In this document: piece after piece, positions 1-6,350 of the stretch
Numbering within the stretch: the stretch's first letter is position 1
Layout: every line of letters starts with the position of its first letter
Source: Synergistaceae bacterium
Lineage (GTDB): Bacteria > Synergistota > Synergistia > Synergistales > Aminobacteriaceae
Assembly (NCBI GenBank): GCA_017443945.1
Contig: JAFSXS010000057.1
Span: 1-36,718 of the forward strand
DNA: 36,718 nucleotides
Direction: 5' to 3'
Translations under genes and position numbers: made by a program
The notes under the pieces: generated by a model
Seen by the model: the letters and a program-made list of their open reading frames with translations, nothing else
Database searches by the model: none
Told to the model about the DNA's origin: nothing

Positions 1-108
1 TAGCAAATTATGAGTCTCAACGGGCAAATTTTTAAACTCTGACGCAATTTCCTTCACAATTTTTTCTGTTGAACCGCTCGGACTGAAATAAACTAAATGC
101 AGCGTCAT
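1..108 (-). CDS. EFR1-like flavodoxin/ferredoxin protein, N-terminal fragment
   Basis: Partial gene running off the left edge. The ATG at 108-106 opens a frame of 36 codons that stays open to base 1. The peptide begins MTLHLVYFSPSGSTEKIVKE, the first beta strand and phosphate-binding loop of a flavodoxin fold (YFSPSGST). That loop form is typical of EFR1-family proteins, which carry a flavodoxin domain followed by a 4Fe-4S ferredoxin domain; the ferredoxin part would lie outside the window. GGTGA at 120-116, overlapping the stop of the upstream gene, is a plausible ribosome binding site. It is the last visible gene of a redox operon transcribed leftward. Fold is fairly sure, exact family is inference. 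Confidence 0.55.
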   Translation of the reverse strand, partial: MTLHLVYFSPSGSTEKIVKEIASEFKNLPVETHNLL

Positions 109-115
109 GAAATTT

Positions 116-496
116 TCACCTCTTGTCAATTACGTCAAAAATTATTGTGCGTTCGTGTTCTCTCGGAGTTAATGAAGTCAGCGCAAATTTATTGCCGTCC
201 CTGCCTGATTTAGAGCCTAGAACCGCTAAATCTTTCCTGTACTTGATGTCAAAGAATGAGACCGAAAAATTTTCGTGCTTCAACAAATAATCAGCCGTAT
301 AACGCAAAGGGTTTACATAAATTGTAATTATCGGGCGCGATTGATTCGGAAGTCCCCAAATTTCACCCATTGACCCCCAGCCGATTGTACAGCCGTCAAA
401 ATCTTCAAGAGTTCCGGCAGTCGCGAGTCCCCATTCTTTGTCAAAGATGTTGAAGACTTCATAATGTTTGCTTCTGAAATCCATTTTACTTGACAT
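116..496 (-). CDS. flavin reductase-like FMN-binding protein, C-terminally short
   Basis: 126 aa resembling the flavin reductase (DIM6/NTAB, split-barrel FMN-binding) family: EWGLATAG near the N-terminus, WGSMGEIWGLPN, a NPLRYTADYL segment and FSVSFFDIKYRKDLAVLGSKSGRD. Family members usually have about 165-190 residues. This one stops soon after the GRDGNK/LTP region, so the C-terminal part of the barrel is missing. It overlaps the end of the nitroreductase gene by 11 bases; a second in-frame ATG at 484-482 would avoid the overlap, and neither start has a clear Shine-Dalgarno sequence. It could be a functional short form or a decaying copy. In context it probably bound FMN next to a nitroreductase. 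Confidence 0.7.
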   Translation of the reverse strand: MSSKMDFRSKHYEVFNIFDKEWGLATAGTLEDFDGCTIGWGSMGEIWGLPNQSRPIITIYVNPLRYTADYLLKHENFSVSFFDIKYRKDLAVLGSKSGRDGNKFALTSLTPREHERTIIFDVIDKR

Positions 497-1052
497 ATGA
501 AACGGGTATAAATTCCGGCTTTACTTTGCGTTCAGGCAGAGGCGAGTCAGAATAACCTACAATCACAGACGCAAGAGCATCATAACCATCGGGAATGTCA
601 AGAGCTTTTCTCACGTCGGGACGATTCCTCATAGCTACAACTGTTGTATTAATTCCGCAGCTCGCGAGTCCTAAATCTGTAGCTTGTAACTCCATATTTT
701 CAATGATTGAGCCTACGTTCCAGAATAAATTTACGTTCATTAAATGCGCTTGGGGATTCTCTTTCTCGTCGTAAATTTTGCCTGAAAGAATTATCCAAAC
801 CGGTGCGCCATACATATAGGGACGAGGCATTTTCACGGGTGCGTCAGGTGCTGCGAAAATTTCTGCTGCTGCGTCGTCTGCAAGTTTCATAGCTTCAGGA
901 TTAGTAACGACTGACAAATGTAATTTATGCCAATGCACGATCGGAGCTAATAAAGCTGCGTCAATAATTTTTTGAATTGCTTCATCACTGGGCATTTTGT
1001 CATTATATTTGCGCGTCGATACCCTGTGAGTTAAAACTTTCTCAAATTCCAT
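486..1052 (-). CDS. nitroreductase family protein
   Basis: 188 aa. The N-terminus EFEKVLTHRVSTRKY is the typical nitroreductase opening (phosphate-binding R-S-T-R-K/Y region), followed by AALLAPIVHWHKLHLSVV and, near the middle, NVGSIIENMELQATDLGLAS, the dimer-interface/FMN-binding helix of the family. Members are FMN-dependent, homodimeric NAD(P)H oxidoreductases acting on nitro compounds, quinones or flavins in the cytoplasm; the substrate cannot be read from sequence. The gene lies 3 bases downstream of the MBL hydrolase and overlaps the flavin-reductase-like gene, so it is translationally coupled within one leftward operon. Confidence 0.88.
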   Translation of the reverse strand: MEFEKVLTHRVSTRKYNDKMPSDEAIQKIIDAALLAPIVHWHKLHLSVVTNPEAMKLADDAAAEIFAAPDAPVKMPRPYMYGAPVWIILSGKIYDEKENPQAHLMNVNLFWNVGSIIENMELQATDLGLASCGINTTVVAMRNRPDVRKALDIPDGYDALASVIVGYSDSPLPERKVKPEFIPVSYVK

Positions 1053-1055
1053 ATT

Positions 1056-1805
1056 TTAGTCCAGCTTCATAATTAAATTTTTCTCAAGATTCTCGATTGC
1101 TTCAGGCGTATGAGTCGATAAATAGACTGTCGGATTATTCCTGATAAATTCGCGGACTCGGTTAAGTGTGTCGCGTGCTGCTGCTAGATCCTCAAAGACT
1201 ACGGATAATTTATTTGCCTTCAATGCTGCGTCAGTGTAAGTTACGTCGCCGTGAATCAAGTAAAATTTGCCGTCATTCTCGACAATAATAATGCTGTTGC
1301 CGTTAGTGTGGCCGCGTGCTTTGATGAAATAAATTCCGTCTGCGATTTTCTGGCAGTGTTCGAAATTTTTGTAAGCTCCGTCAGTGTATTCACATCTGAT
1401 GACATTATCGCCGGTTAATTTGAGTGTGTCTGCGTCTTCGGGGCCGATATAGATTTTTGCGTTCGGGAAGGACTTTAACTCGCCTGTGTGGTCGGGGTGC
1501 TTGTGAGTTACTAAAATTTTCGTTACCTGTTCGGGCTTATAACCGAGTGCTTTAAATGCGTCGATGTACTCGCAAATTTTTTTGCCGGTGTCGATCTGGG
1601 TTTTCTCTGTAACGGGAGTCTCCTTAAAACCGTAGGGCATACCTGTATCGACAAGTATAATTTCTGTGCCTGTGTCGATTAAATAATTTTGCAGACTCGA
1701 AGAATATTTTACATCGGGGCTGCCGTCGTTCTTGTTTTCTCCGCCGAAAGCAAAAGCCTGCGTCATGAAGCCGTTATTAGAAAATTGTATAGCTTTGATT
1801 TGCAT
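1056..1805 (-). CDS. MBL-fold metallo-hydrolase (AiiA/lactonase-like)
   Basis: 249 aa metallo-beta-lactamase fold. The metal motif HxHxDH is seen as THKHPDH (H101, H103, D105, H106). A later ARGHTNGNS histidine, HGDVTYTD aspartate and a C-terminal STHTPE histidine complete a binuclear metal site. The insertion pattern and LIDTGTEIILVDTGMPYGF near the N-terminus resemble the AiiA-type N-acyl-homoserine-lactonase branch, but that branch includes many hydrolases of unknown substrate. A good AGGAGG lies about 14 bases upstream. The gene follows the PNPOx-like gene by 44 bases, with an AT-rich stretch containing TATAAT-like sequence between them, so a secondary promoter is possible. Confidence 0.88.
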   Translation of the reverse strand: MQIKAIQFSNNGFMTQAFAFGGENKNDGSPDVKYSSSLQNYLIDTGTEIILVDTGMPYGFKETPVTEKTQIDTGKKICEYIDAFKALGYKPEQVTKILVTHKHPDHTGELKSFPNAKIYIGPEDADTLKLTGDNVIRCEYTDGAYKNFEHCQKIADGIYFIKARGHTNGNSIIIVENDGKFYLIHGDVTYTDAALKANKLSVVFEDLAAARDTLNRVREFIRNNPTVYLSTHTPEAIENLEKNLIMKLD

Positions 1806-1849
1806 GATAATTTTACCCTCCTGAGAAATATAACTACGAATATATTATA

Positions 1850-2245
1850 TTATAATGGAAGTTCCTTTTTTTCGCCGCTCATTGATGAACAAACTGCGCA
1901 GCCTTCATCGAGATAAAATACTTCGAGTTTTCCGTCGCCTACTGAATAACTTTTTGCGAGTGCGGGCATGACCTCAAGAACTTTTTGCTGAGTCTCCGGT
2001 GTTGTCGCAAATTTTACGGTGCCTGAAATTCTAAGCGTGTTCATATTTTCGTCAACGGCAGAAATTTCGATTTTCGGATTAGCTGCTAATTGTTTGCATA
2101 ATGACATATTGTTATCGGTCATGAATGCTAATTTTCCGCCGCATTCCATAATAAAGCCCATAGGACGGACATGAGGGACGTTATTTTCTGATGTTGCGAG
2201 GAAGAATACTTTTGACTTCTGGAGAAATTGTAATACTTCTTTCAT
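1850..2245 (-). CDS. pyridoxamine 5'-phosphate oxidase family protein
   Basis: 131 aa, split-barrel FMN-binding fold of the PNPOx-like family. Visible features: a helix MKEVLQFLQKSKVFFLATSE leading into the first strand, VPHVRPMGF (the R-P-M/hydrophobic FMN phosphate region), LAFMTDNN and LRISGTVKF. Small proteins of this type bind FMN, F420 or haem, and many have no assigned reaction. It is the first gene of the leftward redox operon and is divergent from the HxlR regulator, a common arrangement in which the regulator controls the operon. AGGAGGC lies upstream of the ATG. Confidence 0.85.
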   Translation of the reverse strand: MKEVLQFLQKSKVFFLATSENNVPHVRPMGFIMECGGKLAFMTDNNMSLCKQLAANPKIEISAVDENMNTLRISGTVKFATTPETQQKVLEVMPALAKSYSVGDGKLEVFYLDEGCAVCSSMSGEKKELPL

Positions 2246-2392
2246 GAATAAATCAGCCTCCTTGAAAATTTATAGTTCAAATTTTAGAATCTCGATACAC
2301 ACAAAACAAGAACGCAGTTTTTGCATATATAGTACATAAAAGCGTACTGAAAATTTTGCTTGTCTCATAATTCATACACGCAAGAAAAGTGA

Positions 2393-2520
2393 TATAATTA
2401 TTCACATCAATTCACGAAAGTTTTTCCCGCAAAAAATAAATTCTTACAACTACATTTGCAACTACAAAAAATTAATTTCATTCACGCACTCGCAATGACT
2501 CGCAAAGAAAAAAATTTTTT
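2393..2520 (+). repeat. dispersed intergenic element A, copy 1
   Basis: Lies in the 342-base gap between the PNPOx-like gene and the HxlR gene. It contains TATAAT at 2393-2398 followed, 52 bases later, by a tandem pair TACAACTACA (2445-2454) and TGCAACTACA (2457-2466), then AAAAATTAAT and a conserved tail CGCAATGACTCGCAAAG ending in AAAAAAATTTTTT. The same order with nearly the same spacing recurs at 13614-13741 (+) and 27560-27688 (-). No ORF runs through it. A second TATAAT at about 2545 is closer to the HxlR start and may be the gene's real promoter. The remaining gap (2246-2392) is AT-rich and shows nothing else clear. Confidence 0.75.
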
Positions 2521-2587
2521 TATCGCGATAAATTCTTGATGTCATATAATAATCTATAAATATTTCATGAAACGGAGAAATTTTTAC

Positions 2588-2947
2588 ATGACAGAAAATT
2601 ATTTATGTCCGTTAAAGCACCTTGCAAACACTTTCGGCGGAAAATGGAAGCTGCCAATAATCTGCATACTTTCAAGCGATGACTCGCCCAAACGTTACAG
2701 CGCAATTAAACGCAGACTCGGTAACATCACAAATTTAATGCTTGCTCAATCTTTGCGCGAGCTTGAGTCTTCCGGCCTCGTTCACAGAGAGCAATATAAC
2801 GAAATCCCCCCAAGAGTCGAATATTCATTGACTGAACGCGGAAAAAGCGCACTATCATTCATAACTTATGCGGCACAATGGGCGATAAAAGATTTGCAGG
2901 AAAATTCAACGCAAATTTTTTGTGCAAAATGCGTTATTACGGACTAA
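2588..2947 (+). CDS. HxlR-family winged-helix transcriptional regulator
   Basis: 119 aa from the chosen start. It has the HxlR hallmarks: N-terminal CPLKHLANTFGGKWKLPII, with the conserved Cys and GGKW, a winged helix-turn-helix (KRYSAIKRRLGNITNLMLAQ, SLRELESSGLVHRE) and the wing PPRVEYSLTERGKSAL. An ATG at 2567 is in frame, but the one at 2588 has GGAG (2574-2577) ten bases upstream and aligns with the family N-terminus, so it is preferred. HxlR proteins bind DNA as dimers and many sense electrophiles or redox state through that Cys. It is divergent from the nitroreductase/PNPOx operon and is the natural candidate to regulate it. Confidence 0.9.
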   Translation: MTENYLCPLKHLANTFGGKWKLPIICILSSDDSPKRYSAIKRRLGNITNLMLAQSLRELESSGLVHREQYNEIPPRVEYSLTERGKSALSFITYAAQWAIKDLQENSTQIFCAKCVITD

Positions 2948-3033
2948 ATTTTTTGTTACAGCTTAATCACGAAATTTGTAATAAAATATATGTACTTGAA
3001 ATTTGAATATCTTGAAATCAGGAGAAAATTTTT

Positions 3034-3162
3034 ATGACATGACGAAAATTTAATCACGGCGCGGAGTGCTTTAATTTATGTGAGACTCTCTCCTTGTGTG
3101 ATATGCGCGGGGAGGTGAAAATTTTATATAGGAGGCTTAAATTTTTATGGACAGAATTTTAA
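3034..3162 (+). other. possible UGA-containing leader ORF upstream of yedE
   Basis: GGAG at 3021-3024 is followed at ideal spacing by ATG (3034), ACA and then TGA (3040-3042). If the UGA is read, the frame stays open for 39 more codons and ends with TAA at 3160-3162, inside yedE, passing over the yedE ribosome binding site (AGGAGG, about 3131). If the UGA stops translation, the product is only Met-Thr. Since this locus encodes tRNA-Sec and selenium genes, a selenocysteine-dependent readthrough switch is conceivable. The stretch includes a CTCTCC/GGGGAG inverted repeat (about 3090-3117). Chance retention of an open frame this short is not unlikely; treat as a hypothesis. Confidence 0.25.
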
Positions 3163-4220
3163 CGTCAAGGCAGGGCCCATGGATCGCAGGCGGTTTTATA
3201 GGCTTGATTGCTGTAGCATTAGCTCATTTCGGCAACCCCGGGAATATGGGATTTTGCGTCGCTTGTTTCACTCGTGATATTGCGGGTGCTTTAGGTTTTC
3301 ACAGAGCCGGAGTCGTGCAATATATTCGGCCTGAGATTCCCGGATTCATTCTCGGATCTTTCATTTCTTCATTGCTATTTCGTGAATATTCACCGCGCGG
3401 AGGTTCTTCCCCTATTGTGAGATTTGGACTCGGAGTCTTTGCCATGCTGGGAGCTCTTGTATTTCTCGGCTGTCCGTGGCGCGCATATTTGAGAGTCGCC
3501 GGCGGAGATTGGAACGCTTTATACGGTGTCGGAGGCTTAATCGTAGGTGTAATAATCGGAATATTATTTTTGTGGCAGGGATTTAGTCTCGGAGCAGCTG
3601 AATCGAATCCCAAATCAGCAGGTTTAATTATGCCGTTGATAGCTGTTTCTTTGCTTGCGTTCTTGTTCCTTGCGCCGAAATTTGGAGAAAACAACCCGAT
3701 ATTTTTCTCGACCAGCGGCCCAGGTTCACAACATGCACCCGCATTAATGGCACTTGCAGCAGGTTTAATTGTCGGCTGGCTCGCACAAAGAAGCAGATTT
3801 TGCACAGTCGGAGCAATTAGAGATTTTCTCATGATGGGCGACGCTTATTTATTGAAGGGTATTATCGCGTTTACAGTCGTTGCATTTGCTGCAAATTATG
3901 CGCTCGGAACGTTCAAGCCGGGATTTGAGTCACAGCCTGTAGCACACACAAATGAATTATGGAATTTTCTCGGAATGGTGTTATCTGGATTAGCTTTTAC
4001 TCTTGCGGGAGGATGCCCGGGCAGACAATTAATTATGGCCGGTGAAGGTGATTCGGATGCAGGAATATTTGTAATCGGAATGCTTGCGGGTGCGGCTATT
4101 GCACATAATTTTTCGTCGGCTTCAAGCGGTGCAGGACTCGGCCCGACTGGAATTTATGTAACTGTAATAGGGCTTATTTTCTGTCTTTGCGTCGGATTCT
4201 TATTTGTTGACAGGAGGTAA
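3147..4220 (+). CDS. yedE: selenium metabolism membrane protein YedE (YeeE/YedE transporter family)
   Basis: 357 aa polytopic membrane protein with roughly nine to ten hydrophobic segments. It shows the YeeE/YedE-fold signatures: GFCVACFTRD near the N-terminus, a mid-protein QRSRFCTVGAIRD and a C-terminal LAGGCPGRQL, each with a conserved Cys. The related TsuA protein moves thiosulfate through a cysteine relay; the YedE/FdhT branch is linked to selenium metabolism by genome context. AGGAGG lies about 10 bases before the ATG. A TusA/YedF-like gene follows by 6 bases and tRNA-Sec lies just beyond, which supports a selenium role. The transported species (selenite, a selenium-sulfur compound or thiosulfate) cannot be decided from sequence. 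Confidence 0.9.
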   Translation: MDRILTSRQGPWIAGGFIGLIAVALAHFGNPGNMGFCVACFTRDIAGALGFHRAGVVQYIRPEIPGFILGSFISSLLFREYSPRGGSSPIVRFGLGVFAMLGALVFLGCPWRAYLRVAGGDWNALYGVGGLIVGVIIGILFLWQGFSLGAAESNPKSAGLIMPLIAVSLLAFLFLAPKFGENNPIFFSTSGPGSQHAPALMALAAGLIVGWLAQRSRFCTVGAIRDFLMMGDAYLLKGIIAFTVVAFAANYALGTFKPGFESQPVAHTNELWNFLGMVLSGLAFTLAGGCPGRQLIMAGEGDSDAGIFVIGMLAGAAIAHNFSSASSGAGLGPTGIYVTVIGLIFCLCVGFLFVDRR

Positions 4221-4226
4221 ATTTTT

Positions 4227-4448
4227 ATGAGTGAAGTAATAACAGTTAATGCAAAAGGGTTATCTTGTCCGCAGCCTGTACTTGAGACCCGTAAAGCAAT
4301 TTCAGGACTCGAATCTGGAGTCGTTGTAGTTCTTGTCGATACAGCAACATCAAGAAATAATGTAACTCGTTTTGCAGAAAATAAAGGTTGGCGGGTCAAT
4401 GTCAGCGAACTTGACGAGGGCGGCTACAAATTAACGCTTGAGAAGTGA
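4227..4448 (+). CDS. yedF: TusA-family sulfurtransferase-like protein (YedF-like, short form)
   Basis: 73 aa, a complete TusA/SirA-like domain: GLSCPQPVLETRKAI carries the CPxP motif whose Cys carries persulfide (or perselenide), and the C-terminal strand GGYKLTLEK closes the two-layer fold. The Shine-Dalgarno AGGAGG overlaps the yedE stop region, so the two genes are translationally coupled. Selenium-associated YedF proteins are usually near 190-200 aa with an extra DsrE-like domain; here only the TusA part exists. It probably hands sulfur or selenium between YedE and a partner. The gene symbol rests on context and domain, not on full-length agreement. Confidence 0.85.
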   Translation: MSEVITVNAKGLSCPQPVLETRKAISGLESGVVVVLVDTATSRNNVTRFAENKGWRVNVSELDEGGYKLTLEK

Positions 4449-4460
4449 GAAAAAATAAAT

Positions 4461-4502
4461 CCCTGTTGAATGAGTCAATCACTCGGCAGGGAAAATTTTT
4501 TT
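4461..4502. terminator. bidirectional terminator between yedF and tRNA-Sec
   Basis: CCCTG (4461-4465) pairs with CAGGG (4487-4491), with an inner GAGT/ACTC stem, followed on the plus strand by AAAATTTTTTT. On the minus strand the same hairpin is followed by ATTTATTTTTTC, so it can also end the tRNA-Sec transcript. Confidence 0.75.
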
Positions 4503-4510
4503 GCGATAAT

Positions 4511-4608
4511 TGGCGGAAGTGTGTGGGAATCGAACCCACCAGAGACAGCTCAAACCGCCTCTCACCGGGTTTGAAGCCCGGGCCCATCACCAGACAAATC
4601 TCACTTCC
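4511..4608 (-). tRNA. selC: tRNA-Sec (UCA anticodon)
   Basis: 98 nt including an encoded CCA. Read on the minus strand it begins GGAAGTGA and ends ACTTCCGCCA. The anticodon arm is CCGGG-CTTCAAA-CCCGG with anticodon UCA. The D arm is a six-pair stem (TTTGTC/GATGGG with wobbles) and a four-base TGGT loop. A long variable arm opens with GAGAGGC and closes with TCTC. The T arm is GTGGG-TTCGATT-CCCAC. The long D stem, long extra arm, extended acceptor and UCA anticodon together identify tRNA-Sec, which SelB delivers at UGA with a SECIS element. Seven acceptor pairs are perfect; the eighth position appears as A opposite A. selA, selB and selD are not in this window. Confidence 0.97.
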
Positions 4609-4635
4609 GATTTCTAATAAACAGGCAATGAACGC

Positions 4636-4643
4636 ATTATAAT
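4636..4643. promoter_or_regulatory. selC/HK promoter: overlapping divergent -10 boxes for tRNA-Sec and the sensor-kinase operon
   Basis: ATTATAAT contains TATAAT on both strands: plus 4638-4643, upstream of the kinase gene, and minus 4641-4636, 27 bases before the tRNA-Sec 5' end. Neither side has a good -35 hexamer. Two polymerases cannot occupy it at once, so the two transcripts are likely mutually exclusive or balanced. Confidence 0.6.
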
Positions 4644-4690
4644 TGATTTATTCGCAAAAATCTATTAGACGGGAAAAAATTTTATTGAGA

Positions 4691-5746
4691 ATGCTTAATT
4701 TTTCGTATAAGATATTATTTGATAGAGTCTTTGATCCGATTGCAGTACACAGAGTCGAGTCAGAAAATATTATATTCATTGACGTTAACACGGCTTATGA
4801 AAGAGTCATGAAGTTACCGCGCGATAAAATAATCGGCAAAAATTTTAATGATGTCTGGCCAAACGCTGAGTCTATGTGGTCGCAAATTATTCGTGATTCA
4901 GTCGCCCAGAAAAAAACTATGCATTGTATCGGTGAAAGTGTTGACGTTAAAAGCTACTTAGAGGCGATTGCTTTTCCTGTACCTCCTGATATGGCAGCAG
5001 TAATTTTTCTTGACAGAACGAAATTAAAGCGTTCAGACAATGCATTGAGAAAAAGTCAGAGGCATTTACGCGAATTAGCAGCACAGCTCACAATAATAGA
5101 AGAAGACACCCGCCGTGAAATAGCGTCATACTTGCATGATAAAGTCGGTTATGATTTAATCTCGCAGCTAAAAATTTTGCGGGAAATTGACTCACTCGAT
5201 GACATAACGCAAATTAAATCGCTCACAAAAAATTTAATCGCAGGCACAGAAAATATTATCTCCGAAAATCGCAGCTTGATATTCGAGTTAAGCCCGCCCG
5301 TTTTGAAGGAAGCCGGACTCAATCCCGCACTTGATGAACTCGCGAAAAATATTCTTGCGCCTCATGGAATTTTTTGGCAGGTCATAAGCAAGGGCAGCAC
5401 CGACGAATTTAGAGAGGATGACTCTATAAGCGTAATTTTATACAGAATGGCACGCGAATTATTAATCAACATCGTCAAGCATTCGGGAGCCTCGTACGTG
5501 AATATCATAATCAACCGCAAGCCCGAAATTATCACGATTGCAATAGAAGATAACGGCACAGGACTCGCGGGTAATAATAAAGGTTTTGGATTGTTCAGCA
5601 TTCAAGAAAGATTATTAGCACTAGGAGGAAATTTTAAGATTATTTCTGAATCGGGTAAAGGTTTAATGGCTGTAATGACTTGCCCGCTGAAATTAAAGAA
5701 TGGAGAAATCTTGCATGACAAAAATATTATTAGCAGACGATCATAA
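4691..5746 (+). CDS. PAS-containing sensor histidine kinase (NarX/DegS type)
   Basis: 351 aa, no membrane segment, so a cytoplasmic sensor. Residues about 10-115 form a PAS domain (IAVHRVESENIIFIDVN, RDKIIGKNFNDVWPN). A HisKA_3 dimerisation helix follows with phospho-acceptor His149 in ASYLHDKVGYDL. A HATPase_c domain has MARELLINIVKHSGA (N box), IEDNGTGL (G1) and GFGLFSIQERLLALGG (G2). The start is uncertain: TTG at 4685 is possible, while TTG at 4643 lies inside the -10 box and is excluded. The gene overlaps the response-regulator gene by 32 bases. The PAS ligand is unknown; position in a selenium locus suggests a selenium or redox cue, but that is inference. Confidence 0.9.
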   Translation: MLNFSYKILFDRVFDPIAVHRVESENIIFIDVNTAYERVMKLPRDKIIGKNFNDVWPNAESMWSQIIRDSVAQKKTMHCIGESVDVKSYLEAIAFPVPPDMAAVIFLDRTKLKRSDNALRKSQRHLRELAAQLTIIEEDTRREIASYLHDKVGYDLISQLKILREIDSLDDITQIKSLTKNLIAGTENIISENRSLIFELSPPVLKEAGLNPALDELAKNILAPHGIFWQVISKGSTDEFREDDSISVILYRMARELLINIVKHSGASYVNIIINRKPEIITIAIEDNGTGLAGNNKGFGLFSIQERLLALGGNFKIISESGKGLMAVMTCPLKLKNGEILHDKNIISRRS

Positions 5747-6350
5747 TTTATTTATTGAAGGTTTGACAGAGTTAATGCGCAAATATCCTGATATAGAACT
5801 TATCGGCCAAGCTAAAAACGGTCTTGACTCAATAGAACAAGCGCAGAAATTAAGGCCGGATTTGATTCTAATGGATATAGCAATGCCGGAGCTTAACGGG
5901 ATTAAGGCTGCTAGACAAATTCTCGCAAAATTGCCCCTCACAAAAATTATAGTTCTCTCAATGTATAACAGCCGTGAATTAATAGTCGAGAGTCTGCGGG
6001 CCGGCGCACAGGGTTATATCTTGAAAGAATGCAGCTCTAGTGAATTACATGAGGCTATAATAACAGTTATAGGCGGAAATTTTTATATTGCGCGTTCATC
6101 ACTTGCAGTCGTTGTTGAAGATTATTTGCGTTTGCTCAAGGCCGACGAGAGAAACTCAGCGCGTTTATTGTCGGAACGTGAGCGGGAAGTCCTGAAACTT
6201 TTAGCGGACGGCAAGAACACGAAGGAAATAGCTTATGATCTCTCAATCAGCAAAAACACTGTAGACGTTCACAGGCGGCACATCATGGAAAAAACCGGCT
6301 GCACGAGTATGGCTGCTCTTGTGCGTTATGCGATAAGGGAGGGCTACTAA
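5715..6350 (+). CDS. LuxR/NarL-family response regulator
   Basis: 211 aa. Receiver domain: D8-D9 acidic pair, phospho-acceptor D54 in LMDIAMPELNG, S82 and K104 (ILKE). C-terminal LuxR-type helix-turn-helix: LSEREREVLKLLADGKNTKE and ISKNTVDVHRRHIMEKTG. ATG at 5715 is preceded by GGAG nine bases upstream and aligns with the family start (MTKILLADDHN). It is encoded within and after the kinase gene, so it is its cognate partner. Likely targets include its own operon and neighbouring selenium genes, but no operator is recognised. Confidence 0.93.
   Translation: MTKILLADDHNLFIEGLTELMRKYPDIELIGQAKNGLDSIEQAQKLRPDLILMDIAMPELNGIKAARQILAKLPLTKIIVLSMYNSRELIVESLRAGAQGYILKECSSSELHEAIITVIGGNFYIARSSLAVVVEDYLRLLKADERNSARLLSEREREVLKLLADGKNTKEIAYDLSISKNTVDVHRRHIMEKTGCTSMAALVRYAIREGY

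Noticed and set aside
116-118. TGA stop of the short flavin-reductase-like gene as a selenocysteine codon
   Set aside because: The downstream frame gives no flavin-reductase-like sequence, so readthrough would not restore the missing domain.
3299-3832. 177-codon minus-strand ORF opposite yedE
   Set aside because: Shadow of the yedE reading frame; no ribosome site, and the plus-strand protein is clearly real.
4402-4642. ORFs across the tRNA-Sec region on both strands
   Set aside because: They translate the tRNA gene and terminator and have no protein character.
4643-4690. Longer N-terminus of the sensor kinase from TTG 4643
   Set aside because: The TTG overlaps the last base of the TATAAT box, so it would not be in the transcript.
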